NCBI RefSeq assembly: GCF_932294415.1
Contig: NC_065536.1
Coordinates: 55,801,854 to 55,865,853, forward strand
Direction of reading: 5' to 3'
Length of the DNA: 64,000 bases
DNA from: Quercus robur
Taxonomy: Eukaryota > Streptophyta > Magnoliopsida > Fagales > Fagaceae
The position numbers were made by a program, and so were the translations under genes. The notes under the pieces are model-generated. The model was not told where the DNA came from and made no database searches. It saw only the letters and a list, made by a program, of their open reading frames with translations. Shown piece after piece: positions 44,401 through 58,261 of the stretch. Positions within the stretch are counted from its first letter, which is position 1. Each line of letters opens with the position of its first letter.

Positions 44401-44790
44401 CAAAAAAAATGGGAAAAACAACTCCCACAAACCTCTAAAGTCTAAATTCTGAAGCATACCTACTAAATAAGTAAATAGAGCTGTCTGGGGTCCTTTGATT
44501 CTTAATTTCCCAACTCCAACCTTCCTATACATGTTTTGGATGCACAAATGGCAGATGGGCAGGATCAATTTCCTTCTTTGCAATTAATCATTACTTATTC
44601 AGCTCAAAAAAATAATAATAATAATAATAAAAAACTAAAGCCACAAACTTTTTTACAAACTTCTAAGGTAGTGAATGATTATTGATAAATGAAAAAATAA
44701 TGTTAGTAGTGAGTCCAGACAAAAACCAGTAAGAATTTGTTTTATCAATAGTTTATAAAAATGTTATAAAATAATTTGTGTCATATAAAA

Positions 44791-44821
<31 letters not shown>

Positions 44822-47398
44822 TATTTTTTTTCATTAGGTCTCTTTACAACCTATCAACAATAAGTCTAGAGTCACAAAAAGATGATGATAATGGACCTAG
44901 ATGAGAACCTATTGAAATCTGTTACTCAATTATTGTGAAGAATATTGTGAAAGTTAATTTTTTATATAGCATAACCCATTTTAAAAAATTAGAATTATTA
45001 TTAAACTGCGATTCTTATTGTGGAAGAGCACTTTGACAGTTTGACTTATAACAAAATTAGAAATTCTAATAATTGGAGGCCTTGACTACATTATTTGTAG
45101 AAAATCGGTCTTTAGAAATTGTGGGAGAATGTTCAACAAGATCCTTAACAGACGGAGTTTGATGGTTTGGACTGAGAGACTCATCAGACTCTCTGAGAAT
45201 AAAGAATTGTTGAAAGAATTTTTAAGTTTTATATTCAATTTTTGAAAATTTCACACTATATTAAAAGCTTTCTGCATGTCTTGAGGAGAATGTTGAAAAG
45301 TTGGTTGGCATTTTATATACTAGAATATATGAAAATATTGATTAGTTGGAGCAAATTAATGAATTATGAGATTGAGAGAACTCTCTGATCTTGATATTGA
45401 AAATTCAAAATAAAGGCTAAAATATTGTTTTGCATGAAGTTTGTATTTATGTTCATATACTTTAACATAATTTTTTTTACCTTCTTCCTGTACAATTGAA
45501 AATGTTACATTTTTCCCCTTAAACTTTGATTAAATGTTACACTTTCATCTTAAATGCTAACTATGTTATTATAAATATGAGTTCTTATAGTTTTCAAAAA
45601 AAAAAAAAGAGTTCTTATACAATATCTAAAGTATCAAGTGAATGGGAAATATATTCTTTGAAATAAAAAATGGAGAACCATAAAGTTTATGGTTTTCAAT
45701 CTTTTTTGTTGACATTTTATAAGTCTCTAGTTCAAGGATGAAATTGATTTGGTCATAAAAATCAAAGTACCAGACAGATGGTTTAAAGCATACATCTCTT
45801 ATGATTTGCTTTATGAAAAACTTCAAGTAACTTTAACGAAATTTGATAATGTGATAAGTATCAACAATACATATATAGAAATAATTGAAGAAAAGATTAT
45901 TATATCATCACATTTCTAGTTCTCTCTCTAACATTCTCCTTCACTCATTTGGGTTTATGTTTGTTTATTAGGAGTAGGTTTTTATGTAAAAAAATCATTT
46001 TCTTTAAAAAGAAATTCTCAATGAGGTTCACATTATCAAATTCTGTTAAAATTTGTAAAAATGCCTCGTAAAACAAATCATAAATGAGATAAATGCCTAA
46101 TAAAGCAAAACCAAAACCGAAAGGGAGGCAAGTATCATAAAATAAAGCACATGATAGCTCTAAGTTTTAAGGGTATATCGTGTAAATTACATTTGTAATT
46201 TTCCTTAAAAAAAAAAAAAAAAACCATTAAATTGGGATATTCAAGTTCTTATCATGTATAACGATTATTTCGGTTACCGTCAAGCATTAATAATTTAATA
46301 CGGATAAAAATTGAGTGGCCTAATATTAAAGTATAGTCCAGTTTTTTTCCCACAAGCATTGTGTCATGTGGTCACAATATATAAAAACCAGGCCCACGTT
46401 TTTTTTTGTTTTTTTTTTTTTTGAGCATACGGAGGCCCACGTTTTATTTGATCAGGAATGAGGATAAGGAATACTAAAAAACATACCCATCAAGGATTCA
46501 GATAAGAGCAAATTTTGACCAGAAAAAACAAAGATAAGAACAAGATCCAATATTAATGTGTTTATCTAACTATTTGATACCTTGAACTTCGATGAAAACC
46601 CGTGGCTGTGAGCCAGTGACCCTATCCTGCTCATATCAATCTTAATCACTGGCCTCAAAGTCACAACAGCTCAATTGGCTAGATATGTTGCATATCAGGT
46701 TGACACACATTAACAATGCGATAATGATAAGGTTGAAAACATGAAAAATTCATCTTTACAAATTCTTGCGATGTTTGGCAAATTACGAAGTTAGTTTAGT
46801 TTTAATACAAAGTTATTTAATTTGTTTATAATCAATTTTTTTTAGTTAATATGTGCACAATATATGTATGGTGAGTATGTAATAAAAATTATATGATGAT
46901 CATTACTCTTAAAACTAAAAAGTTAACGGATTAAAGACATACACAACTTACGTCCAAATCAAATTGAAAGAAAGTTCCTCAAACCTATTACATAACGATT
47001 CAAATAATTATCTATATATAATTTTAGTCACATGAAATATAACTAATGATTTTAGTCACTATCCAAATCAAAACGAAAGGTCCAAATGATGGGAAAGTAT
47101 ATCACATCCATGAGGACAGCCTATAGACTATAGAGATGTTAGTGTCAAAGTGATCGACATAAGGCTTTTTAGTTTAAATTCGGTTGGATGGGTGAATTAA
47201 TTACAGAGATACATGTATATATAATGAAGTATTTATATAAAAATAAAATAAAACAAGAACCACATGACACAGGATATTTTAGCAAACAATGATAAGAAGG
47301 TTGTATGAATATTGTAATACCTTTAACATGGGATGGAATTAGTACTTATACCTTATGTTGGTATCGTTATAAAATTACAAGTACCATAGGGAAGAAGT
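41337..47398. other. long stretch without a recognised gene
   Basis: Read on both strands, six kilobases gave no convincing exon, RNA gene or complete transposon. It contains a T tract (41382-41422), (TAA)n at about 44610-44629, (AT)n at about 44801-44823 and several A tracts. Open frames here are short and of AT-driven composition. Confidence 0.5.
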
Positions 47399-47592
47399 GT
47401 GTGTTTGATAAAAATTATTTTGCCAATTTATTTTACTATTTAGCTTATTTTTGTTACTATTCATGGGTCTTACTGTACTTTTTAATACTATTCATGGGTC
47501 CTATAGTACTATCTTAACTAATTTTTACCTTTATTTACAGTATTTTCAGCAAAAAGTTTTTAGTTTCAACAAAATAAACGGATCTCAAACAA
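47399..47592 (-). mobile_element. Tourist-like MITE family X, copy 3 (inverted)
   Basis: On the minus strand it starts GAGTTTGTTTGAGATCCGTT and carries GGACCCATGAATAGTATTAA, matching the other two copies. No clear target duplication. Confidence 0.55.
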
Positions 47593-49064
47593 ACTCGAAA
47601 TACGAGTAAAAGTTGCAAATGGTAAAAAAATAACACTAATAATGGTGTGAGAAACATCAAATTTGACAACTTTAAGATTTAAAAAAATGGGTTAACACTG
47701 GATTGAAAGATAATAACACAATTAACAAATGTTCAAAAAGATTAAAAAATGAAATGCATGGCATAAGCTATTTTTCTTTCTTTTTTTGCTGAATTACTCG
47801 TCAAAATCTCAAGCATAAATTGAAGTTCTCATTTCAAGAGATGACACATTTCCTAACTCTTTTGTTACCTTCACTAGTTTAGGGTGTAATTTATAAGATG
47901 ATGTTATCAATTGTTCAGAAAAAAGATGATGTTATTCTTGTAGTCATCTGAATTATAACATAATCTTTCTTGAGTAAATAAGAAAGTCCTTTTTATAGCT
48001 TTTTAAAAATAAGGTCAAATTATCCTATTGGGATGTATTGAGTATAAAGACCAATCAAAAGTAGAATTTGGTCCAATGGACACCTACAAAGTACAAATGC
48101 CTAGGACTGAAATTTGAAATCCAATGTATTATAAAATGGTCTTCAAGATGTCTCTCATTATTCTTTTAGGTTTGGTTTGGTTGGAGAGAAAATAAGGAGA
48201 AGAGAAGATAGGGGAAAAACAAAAAATGTGTTTGGATGGGGAGGGACTAGGGAGGTGGGAGTAAAATTGGAAAGGAACACCCTGACCTGAACGTGACGTC
48301 ACCACTGGGAGGGAGGTGGGAGTAAAATTGGAAAGGTGCACAAGTTTTCTCCCTAGCCCACCATTTGAGGTGAAATGATTTTCTCCTCAATTTGAATAGA
48401 AAATAGGAGAGAATGAGTGGTCTTGCTGAGTAATTACTTATCCGTCATATCTCCTCTATCCAACATTACTTTCTTTTTCTTTTTTATTTTATTTTTCTCC
48501 CTATTTTACGTTCATTTTTTTTTTTTTCATTTCTTGTGTACTTAGCAATCATTTAAAATGTGGAAAAATTTTGTTCGGTGACTTCTGTCTGCCTAGGACC
48601 AAAATTATTGGTGCTGGTTGCACATTTTTCAAAAAATAATAATTTAAAAAAAAATCTAAGATACTTCAAGGTAGAAAATTGAAACTAAACCACATGTCAT
48701 TCTTTGGATATTTTGATGTTAATTTTTTTCAGCTAGGTTAAAATTTAAGTGAAACTTAATTTTAAGTTTCATATTTTATTAATTTTTAGATAGTTAATTC
48801 CCTTATATTAAGAGAACCAATCTGTCTCCTTATGCATATTTATGTGATATATTTACAAATAAGTATAACTAAAAGCACATTAAAATTTTAACAAGTTTAT
48901 ATATAATATATATAATGTTTTTATATTTGAAAATATAAAATAGTTTCTAATAAAATAATTATAATTTTATTTGAAACAAATAAAAAAAAAATCGTTTAAA
49001 TTGTTATCCATGAAATTTTCAATTTTAGTTTGTACAACCACTACTTGTATAATAATAATTGTAA
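47593..49064. other. intergenic DNA
   Basis: Includes a twice-repeated phrase GGGAGGTGGGAGTAAAATTG (about 48250-48269 and 48312-48331), set in a GA-rich patch at 48175-48420 that resembles a degraded fold-back element. No gene seen. Confidence 0.45.
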
Positions 49065-49069
49065 GGGCA

Positions 49070-49759
49070 GATTTTAGTTCTTAAGCCCAAAAGATGAATG
49101 AGTTAAGGCCCAAAGAGTCCAATACAATAAATTTATAGAAAGTGGACTTAAAAGCTAGGTTTCAATGGATCCAAGAACATGTGCCATGGGTCAAAGACAG
49201 TAAGAAAGTAAAGAAGAACAAGTTTTATGTAAAGAAAACCTTCCTTGGTGAAATCCGAGGAAGAATGATCCTGCATATATATTTCTTTTGAACTTGGATA
49301 CTTTTATAGTTCTTGTTGCTACAATGTGTTCTCCCTTTTTCCTCCTCCCCATCCCTGGAGGGTCTCCTACATTATATAACTCCTTTTAGATGATATTGCC
49401 CTTCCATTTGTTGATCATCCAGGCCGCTACTTGAGTGCTTGTCCCATTAGACACCTTCCCAAACCCCTTGTGAGTTGTGGCAGCCAATGCAACACTGTTC
49501 AGAGGTCTTCTCCACATAAATGCAACCAGGAGGTTTGGTGGGATGCATTAAATGTGGTGGTAGCCGCCAAACCCTCAGTCACGTCAGTGATAATCCCTTC
49601 TCCGAAGTTCTTTCTCTTCAATGCGACTTCCCCTAGTGACGCGTTATTGACGTGGCTTTACTATCTGAGGGTGTGACCTTCTCAGCATGATAATGGTCTT
49701 CCTCGGCCACGAGTATGACACATGGCACAATTACCTTACTGGAATTCCAGTACCCCACA
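49070..49759. mobile_element. solo LTR, second family
   Basis: 690 bp beginning TGTAAGGGCAG and ending TACCCCACA, flanked by ATAAT on both sides (49065-49069 and 49760-49764). A TATATAA box lies at 49373-49379. The flanking duplication sits in (TAA)n-like DNA, so it is suggestive, not decisive. No internal retrotransposon region. Confidence 0.65.
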
Positions 49760-49764
49760 ATAAT

Positions 49765-49909
49765 AATAATAATAATAATTGGATTGTACACTTTGATTTT
49801 TGTAGTGTACTGAATAGTTACATTAAAATTAAGAAAATTGGATGAGAAACATGACATAAAATTATATTCCAATTTGAGATATAATTATATTTTATTTCAG
49901 CTTTGATTT

Positions 49910-49951
<42 letters not shown>

Positions 49952-51185
49952 AATTTTTTATTGCAGTCTTACAAGTTGCCAACCTCGTGTACCGCAAAAA
50001 AGTGGATATAGGGTTCATTATTCTTATTCTTATTATTCTAAATACTACTACTCTTATTATTAGGGTTATGATTTAGTTTGAGGGTTAAGGATAGTAATAT
50101 TCTGTTAGTAATGTTATTTTTAGGGTTATTCTAACTAATATTACCTCTACTATTATTATTTGGGTTATGAAAGAAGGCAAAAGAGTTAGTAATATTTTGT
50201 TGGCAAACATGTACTTTACATCTAAAACTTTGATAGATTGTCTTTTTAGTCTATTAAGTTAAAATTATCATTTTAGTCCATTAACTTTAATAAATTGTCA
50301 TTTTAAACACTAAATTTAAAAAAATTTCATTTTAGTCTGCTAACTTTGCATAATCATCATTTTAGTTTGCTAAGTTAAATATGTTGTCATTTTAATCCAT
50401 TAAATAAATTAATAAAATAATTTTTTATTATTAAAATTTAAAAATGTGAAACGTCTTCATTTTAAGGATCGTAACTAAAACGTTTAAACGACAACGAATG
50501 GAAGGATTAAAGTGAACATGTTATCAAAGTTAATGAACTAAAATGACAATCAATGACAGTTATAAGGAGTAAAATGCTTTCTTTTTCCTCCTTCTCAGAT
50601 TGAGCACCTGTGATTCATTGAAATGCAAATTATTGTAGCTACAAAAAACAAAAAAAAAAAAAAAACAAAAAATGTTTTAGAATTATAGATTTCAGCAAAA
50701 CAATTCAAAAAATTGAGTTGATGCATTGGAGAATGACCATGGGTCATGGGTGGGGCATAACTCTTCCCCATTTGATTGCACAACGATGCTAACGTACTAC
50801 GGGCCTAAGTTGTTTGCAGTCGAAATAGTTGGGCTTCTATCTTGGCTATCTGTGCCTCAACCCAAAGCCCAATAAAATGGGTCGTTTATTAAGAACTTAG
50901 GCAAAGGGAGTAGGGTTGCTAGAATAAGTTGGGCTCAACTTTGGGCTTGGCAAAAATTTGATGAATATTAGGCCAAGCCTAGTCTTTCTTTTGTTAATCA
51001 TATTTTCATGTAAATTATACTCCTCAAATAATTATTTCATTTCTTTGATGTTTAACATGTTTAAATTTTCTATGTATCCTTAACGTTTTGAACAATTATT
51101 ATTCAAAGTAAGAGAAAAATTAAAAGTAATGATTATTCAGGCAAAAAAAGGGAAATTTAAAAATAAATCCTTTAAATCGAATATA
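49765..51185. other. intergenic DNA with subterminal-type repeats
   Basis: An (AT)n tract lies at about 49917-49946. From about 50200 to 50575, words like CATTTTAGTC(C/T)(A/G)(T/C)TAACTTT repeat roughly every 30-40 bases, then appear inverted (AAGTTAATGAACTAAAATGA), a style seen at the ends of Mutator-like elements. No gene seen. Confidence 0.45.
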
Positions 51186-51493
51186 TAATGGGTTAGATTC
51201 ATTAGAAAGCTGGGCCCAGACCTATATGGAGTGTGTCTCGAGATTGGAAATGGGTGACAAAACTAAATTCCTAATTCATAAGGCTGGACCAGTTAGGCCT
51301 AGGCCAGCACCATGAATATTGACTTATAATCTTGCCTTATTAGGCCTACAAACAATTCAACAGTAGAGTTTATTTTTCTTGGTTTCATCTCTGATTTGAA
51401 AAGATACTTGTTTTTATGCTATACTTTCGAGATATTGAACAGTGATAAAATCAAAATCTTGAGGGGCGGAGGGGAATAAGTGTGATGGTATCG
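51186..51493 (+). repeat. duplicated 300-bp segment, copy 1
   Basis: The run GGAAATGGGTGACAAAACTA through GAATAAGTGTGATGGTATCG is repeated at 60464-60815 in the same orientation. Here it is followed by a SINE; after the SINE the similarity resumes briefly. Confidence 0.75.
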
Positions 51494-51657
51494 TGGCTTC
51501 TAATTAGCTCATCTGATGAAGTCTTTGATGGTTGATTAAAAAATCTAGGATTCAATCTCCTGTTTACACCAAACCGATTGATGTCTTGGTTTGATGATAA
51601 ATAGCACAATCATCATAAGCGTGGGGCTATAGGTTGAAATTCTATATTAAAAAAATA
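51494..51657 (+). mobile_element. diverged tRNA-derived SINE
   Basis: Same family as 6928-7094: A box TTAGCTCATCTG, B box GGATTCAATCT at 51548-51558, then CCGATTGATGTCTTGGTTTG and a short A tail. The flanks TGTGATGGTATCG (51481-51493) and TGTGGTTGTATCA (51658-51670) are a decayed duplication, and the empty site is seen near 60803. It is older than the copy at 6928. Confidence 0.78.
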
Positions 51658-51810
51658 TGTGGTTGTATCATTGCCGATACCATGGATTTTGTTATTTTTT
51701 TATTTTTTATAGGAAATACTAAATAATGACATTAAATCAGGAATGAGAGACTACAGCCATATCATGAGCACATGCATGCTCTAAAAAGCTAGGGCATTCC
51801 TCTAGCCAAA

Positions 51811-54800
51811 CTACATAGTTCTCAACCTCTCTTTTGCATATTGAGCTAACAAGTGAGTAGGGACATTTCCCTGTCTTTTTACATGAGAGAAATAAAAGCT
51901 TCTAAAGCTTGAAGTTTGTTCCAACATTACTGCCAGCACATTATGAGTGGATGAGGGAGCCTCCCCTTCACCCTGGAGGGCCTTGCAAATGACCAATAAG
52001 TCTCCTTCAAACATGGCCTCCCTAATCCCCACATCCCATGCAAATAGTACACCTGCTTTCATTGCTTTTGCTTCGATCTCCGCTGCTCCCAGGGTGCATT
52101 TACTATTTTACTTAAGGCCGCTATTACCACCCCATTTTCATCCCAAATCACTACACCAATTCCCGTCTTTTTTCTATGCTTGAAGACCGCACCATTGACG
52201 TTCACCTTGTATTGTTCTCGGGCAGGAGGCCTCCATGTTATCACTGGCCTCGCCCCCTGGGCATCTTCCTGTCTGACTTCATTCGCAGCATGGTACTCTT
52301 CCATAAGGTGCAATGGGGTTTTCAATATTTCTCTTCCCAATTTGCCTTTACCTCCCATTCTTCTCTCGTTGCGATCTTTCCATATGCCCCAACAAATTGA
52401 AATGACTTTCTCTATTAGACCGGGTTGAGACCCTTCCCATTTTTGCAGGTTTTGCATAACGTCCAGGAAAGTCCAAGACGGAGCAATGGTGAAGGGTAGA
52501 GCAAGCTTACTGGACTCCTATACCCCACAGGCATGTTTACAGAACCACAACAAGTGGCACGTGGTTTCCTTAAGTTGTCCACATAAAACACACTCATCGT
52601 TGGCAAAGATTTTTCTTCGTTTAAGGTTATCCTTTGTGGCTAGGATATTTCGGCCTGCTTTCCATGCGAAGTGTCTTAGCTTGTGAAGGAGTTTCAATTG
52701 CCAAATACCTTTCCCGACCTGTTTGCTATTCGAGTCGTTTGAGCAATCTCCCCTGTTCTGCTCTATCCTTTCCTCATAGGCTATCACATATGCTGACTTA
52801 ATCGAGAATTTCCCAGAATTACAAGCAGCCCAAATCAGCTTATCTCTTCTGCTCGTCAAGCTTAACGGGATGCCCAAAATGGCCTGATGCATCCTCGGCA
52901 TTGAAGCATTGATTGACCATATCCACATCCCATTCAAAAGTTCCTCTATTTATGAGGTCCTTAACCAGAGTGACCTGTGGGCTCTGTTTTTTTGGAGATA
53001 CCACCATGTAAGTGCTCGGTCTTGGCACCCATTTATCATACCATACTCTAATGTTTTCGCCATCCCCCACCTGCCATCGAATGCCTTTTCGTACCACCCC
53101 TTGTGCTACCATTAAGCTCCTCCACGCATAGGAGGGGGTCCTTCCCATATCAACTTCCATAAAGCTGCCATGAGGGAAATACTTAGCTCTAAAGACTCGA
53201 CAAAATAGGGATGAGGTGTTTGTTTGTAATCTCTATCCCTGTTTCGCTAAGAGAGCTAGATTGAAAAGCTTCAAATCACGAAAGCCCAAACCCCCTCTAT
53301 CTTTTGGCATGCACAGTTTGTCCCAGCTTAACCATGCTAATTTCTTCTCAGTGTTTGCTTGTCCTCACCAGAATTGTCTGATCATCCTCTGGAAGTCATC
53401 ACAAAGTTTGTTTGGCAAAAGGAAGCAGCTTATAGTGTATGAAGGCACCGCTTGTGTAACTGCCTTAATCAGAATTTCTTTGCCAGCACTAGTCAATAGT
53501 TTTTCCTTCCAGCCCGACACCTTATTCACCACTCTTTGTTTCAGGTGAGCAAAGGTATTGGATTTTGACCTCCTTACCAAAGAGGGTAAACCGAGGTATG
53601 ACTCGTGGGGTTCAATCACTTGGGCACCAAACAAGGTTTTCACATCATCTCTTATCCCTTCATCCGTGTTAAGGCTGAAGAAAAGGGTTGTCTTGTTCCG
53701 ATTCGGCTGTTGGCCTGAGGAGGTTTCGTATACCTGCAATAGTCTCTAAATTTTGGCTGCCTCCTCCTTTGTCGCCCGTCCAAAGACTAGGCTGTCATCG
53801 GCAAAAAAGATGTGCGAAACTTTGGGCCCCTTGACCGAGGAAGCCACCCCTCTAAGCTTCTTCCTTTGGACGGCTTGGTGTAATAGTGCCAAAAGTCCTT
53901 CTGCACAAATGAGGAAGAGATATGGCGATAATGGGTCGCCCTACCTCAGTCCTCAGGATGGATGTATCTTACTGTATGGTTGTCCATCGATTCTCACTGC
54001 GTATGTCATCGGGGTCGCAGATCTCATCACTATAGATATCCAGTTGTCATGAAAACCTAGCTTCTTCTATTTGTCGTAGGCAATCCCACTCCACTCGGTC
54101 ATAGGCTTTTCTCCCCACATTTACCTTTCTTTTTTCCGCTTATGTGAGTCATCATCTCATGGGCCACAAGAACATTATCTGTGATTAGCCTTTCTGCTAC
54201 AAACGTGCTCTGATTCTCACAGACAATTTCCATTCTATTTGCCACCACCTTTGAGGCTAGCTTATAGGCCACGTTGCACAATCTAATTGGCCTGTAGTCA
54301 GTGACACATTCCGGATTCTTTGTTTTGGGGATTAGTGCAATGTGGGTATCATGAAAGTGCGGGGGAGCAGTGCCATGGTTTAGAAAATATAAAGCAGTAG
54401 TAATAACAATAGACTTAATCGTAGGCCAAAAATGTTGGTAAAAAAGTAGGGGCATACCATCAGGGCTAGGTGCTTTTAAGGGATGCATCTATCGGAGGGC
54501 CTTCTCCACCTCATGGGCATTAAAATTTATGAGCAAAGAGGTATTCGTCCTATCAGTGACTTTTGTGTGGATGCCTCCAGTAGCTCCCCCTCCACCGTTG
54601 GCCGCGAAGATGTAAAAAGTTCGTAATACTCAATAAAGATTCTGCCAATTTGTTCCTCATCCTCCTACCAAGTGTTATCACCATCCTGCACCTTATGTAT
54701 TGAGTTCCTTTGAAACTAGTTAGTGGCTTTTGTATGGAAGAAGGTGGTATTTTTGTCACCTACTTTCAACGAATTGTTTCGAGATTGTTGGTGCCACATT

Positions 54801-55828
54801 TCCTCCTCCACATTTAGCCACCGATTCAGCTCCATTTTCATGGTGTATATGTCCTCTAAGACTGACTCACTACCCCTCCAATTCCCCAGCATTTGAAGCT
54901 TTTTTTGCAACTCAGTGATCTGTTTGCCTACATGGCCAAAGGAGTGTTTGTTCCACTCGATCAGTGACGTGCAGCATTCCTCCAGGCAATGAAGGAGTGG
55001 CCAGTTTGTTCCCATGTTTCTTCCTCTTTCCCGTGCATCATTGACCACCTCTGAACACCGTTCATCCCTTAGCCACATTGACTTGAAGCGAAATAACTTT
55101 GCCCTCTTTCTCCTCTTTCTAGTGGGGTTTGCACTCTTAAGAAATAGCATGCTATGATCGGACATTGAGTTTGCCACATGATAGAGCTTGGTTGTAGGAA
55201 ACAATGCTGCCTAGTTGGTCGACACAAATGCTCTGTCCAAGCGTTTGCGGACCCACCCTCTCGCTCCTAGTCTTCAACTCCAAGTGAAGTTCAACCCATT
55301 GTAGCCCATATCTCGCAGTCCACAACTATCAATGGTATCTCGAAACACTTTAATTTGTCCCTCAAGTCTTACATTGCCCCCTTCTTTTTCGTTTGCATGA
55401 AGAAGCTCATTGAAATCCCTAATGATCACCCACAGTAGCTCACATTTACTACTGAGATTCCTTATCAGTGCCCAAGACTCCTTCCGTTTGCTCATCTTCG
55501 AGTTGCCATAAAAACCAGTAAATCTCCACCTCTTCTTTCTGTCTTCCTTATTAACTATCATGTTAATATGTTGTGGAGAATAAGTCAAAGGATCCACCTT
55601 TCGTGTACTCCTCCAAAGTAGAGCTAAACCTCCCCCACGATTTTGACTTGGCACCACCAGGCCATGTTGTTTCTCAATCTTTCTCTTAACTCCTTCCATC
55701 TCCATTGCCTTAAATTTAGTCTCCATTAGAAAGACTAAAGCGGGATCTTCCTCCTTAACTATTTTTTGGAGTGTTTTAATTGTTAGGAGGTTCCTAAGCC
55801 CCCTACAGTTCCAACTTAAGGCACTCAT
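51811..55828 (-). pseudogene. degraded LINE ORF2
   Basis: In order on the minus strand: endonuclease (MSALSWNCRGLRN at the start; the usual GDFNE is RDFNE, a mutated catalytic block; SDH near 55165), reverse transcriptase (APSPDGMPLLFYQHF, then DYRPIRLCNVAYKLASK; FADD at 53794-53808), the zf-RVT region (about 52520-53160) and RNase H (VNVNGAVFKHRKKTGIGVV, with Asn where the first catalytic Asp is expected). At least six frame changes or stops interrupt it. It cannot encode a functional protein. Confidence 0.85.
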
Positions 55829-56671
55829 TGTTCCCGGCAAGGCTGCTCCGCAGCCACTGCCAATCCAAGATGTTGTTTTAAAATCCATCCAAATTCTTTC
55901 ACTTCTCCCTTCTCTTTTACTCTTTTCCCATTTCCATTCTCCTCCTATATCTCCTTCAAAGGAGTACGACATCTCCTCTTGGTCCCTGTCACTGCGCCAT
56001 CCACATCCATAGCCATATCCCGAACTATCATGGCTTCCATTACAAAGTTTGAAGGCGTTTCAGCAATGTTTTCTTTTCCTTTCGTTGACGTCCTTATTCT
56101 TGTTTTTTTGGGCTTCCACTATGTAGCTTTTTTGTGTTGATGCCATTTATTGGTGTTGGGCTGTTTGAAACAAATTTAAACCCATCCTCGGGCTAGGCCC
56201 ATTCAGTAGTTATGTCCATAACCAGAGACATATTGGGCCCGTTTGCATCATTGAGGCCCACAAGGACTTGCTACACTAGGTAGGGGCTTACGCCATCATC
56301 AGTCACGCCTAAGGGAGCATGCGTGTGTTTATAGGATTGACTTTTGCTACTTTCCTTCACTTCCTTCCCAGACCCCTCACCTGTCATTATTCAGGAAACT
56401 TCACCATGAATTCCTGTGTCAATCTTTGCTAGTTGTTTTTCAAAATCTCTTGTTAGCGCAGAAATCGACTTCACAAGTACAGCAAGGTTCTCCATCAACC
56501 TCGTATCGTCCACATCGTTCCTTACGAGGTTGGTGAGTTTTGATTTGCCTACCCGCAGCTCACTAGTCACCTATCGCATCTGCGTAGGCTCCGTTAGGAT
56601 GCTCGCCACCCCATCATTTGTCTTGTCAAACGCCCCTTCTTCCCCACGGCTGCTGTGGCTCGTCGCCACTA

Positions 56672-57415
56672 TTAGTTAAGGCCTCTGGTTTCGTTCCGGT
56701 GAAGCCCCAGCCACGCTCCAAACTGCTTCTCCTCCGGTCTTAGCGTCTCCCTACTCCATATCCACTGTAGGCATTCTTTCTCATCGTGGTCCACCATCCC
56801 ACACCAGTAGTAGAATATAGGAAGTCGCTCATATTTAAAGTCTACCCACAACAGATTCTCTCTTCCCAACCGTATTTTCCAGTCTTGGCATAGTGGTTCT
56901 GTGATGTTTACTGAAACTTGGACGTGTAAGTAACCTCCCATACCGAAACCCTTGTCATCTACGTCCACCTTTTCCACTACCCCCAGAATTTCCCCAATGC
57001 TCATCCTTATTTCCTTAGTTTGGCTCATCATGGGCAGTCCATGAATTTGGACCTAGAAGGATACCCTCTCAAGACATGCTCTTTGAGCAGATTCCCTGGC
57101 TTGCAACTTGTGGAGAATGAGAAGATACTTATCGTACAACCACGGGCCTAGTTACAGCACTCTATCCAGATTGTCCGTCGTCTGGAAAAGGAATAAAGCT
57201 CTATTCTCCCCCAGATCACTTACCTCAAAATTTTCCTTGGTTTTCCTTGCTATCTTCAACACCCTAGCCACCAACTCCAAGTTAACCAGCCTTTTCGTGT
57301 AGAATTTTCCAACTAGGATCAGTCTACCCTCCCCTGTTGGGGAAAGTACCTCAACTTCAGCCTCTTCCTTCGTCGACAATCGTAACCCAGCACACCTGTT
57401 CTTGATCTCGTCCAT
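56672..57415 (-). pseudogene. degraded LINE ORF1
   Basis: 57152-57415 encodes the DUF4283 start (FYTKRLVNLELVARVLK, then ENRALFLFQTTDNLDRVL) and 56672-57031 the part up to the zinc knuckle, with a frame break between. The knuckle reads YYWCGMVDHDEKEC: its first Cys has become Tyr. The long C-terminal tail is not open. Confidence 0.8.
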
Positions 57416-57430
57416 GTCCTCTTAGGATTT

Positions 57431-58261
57431 TTCTACCTTGACGGAGAACAGGTTTGCACAAGGCAGCCTTTTTTCACCTCCAGGTTTCAATGGATGGTAA
57501 AGTTGATAAAATACTTACTTATGTTAATGTATTTGTATATGTCTTTGTCTTTCAAATTAAATCACACAAGTTTCTAAAATCACCCTCATGGTGAGACTAA
57601 TGATTGTTTAAATAAAGTATATGGAAAGTTATGAAATTTATTTATTTACTTTTCAAAAAGGACTAATGACCGTAAATGGTAAAACCCTAAAGCCATTGTT
57701 CCAAAATCAACCTCAATTTGTTAGTCATTCTCACCAAGTCTCGCCATGCCATTGCCGGTCTCACCATTTTGCCGTCGTTTTCAAAAGGACGCCAAGAGGA
57801 GAAGTAAGCCCCCCCACCCCCCCCCCCCCCCCCCCCCCGCGGACCCCGAAGATTTTTTATTTAGAGATCCAATTGCTTTATTTATTCCTTTGATTTTTTT
57901 TTCATTTGTCTTAAATTAAATGAATATTAAAAGATTGTTTTGAAATTGATTTTTACAGTTGAAAATCCACACTACAAAACAAATCTCACAATTTTACTAT
58001 GTCGTCATATCATTATTGTTTCAAAACTCTAGCTTAAATGACACATTCTCCTTGTACAAACAAGGTGAATGTTAAGATCATATTTATTGAAACATATGTT
58101 ATCATCATTTATTGAAACATATGTTAGTACATTACCATAAGAATTTTTGTTAAAATAATAACATTTCTAAGTTTTTTAGATTTTTATCCCTCTAAATTAT
58201 ATGAGCAAATAAGAATAAATTTTCTTAACCTAACTAAATGAACAACTAGCAAAAGAATCAA
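57431..58261. other. intergenic DNA
   Basis: A C-rich tract of more than 25 bases at about 57809-57838 is the most extreme low-complexity GC run in the window. No gene seen. Confidence 0.5.

Larger units (their letters stand above)
51700..57430 (-). mobile_element. old degraded LINE
   Basis: A minus-strand LINE of the same superfamily as 31989-37936, with ORF1 and ORF2 remnants in the usual order but split over many frames. The 3' end is an A-rich (T-rich on plus) stretch near 51690-51710. The 5' end is set only by the start of ORF1 homology. No target duplication was found. It is not a copy of the younger LINE: the protein sequences differ widely. Confidence 0.8.

Noticed and set aside
46655..46715. 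AGCTCAATTGGCTAGAT, resembling a tRNA or SINE A box
   Set aside because: No B box follows at the right distance.
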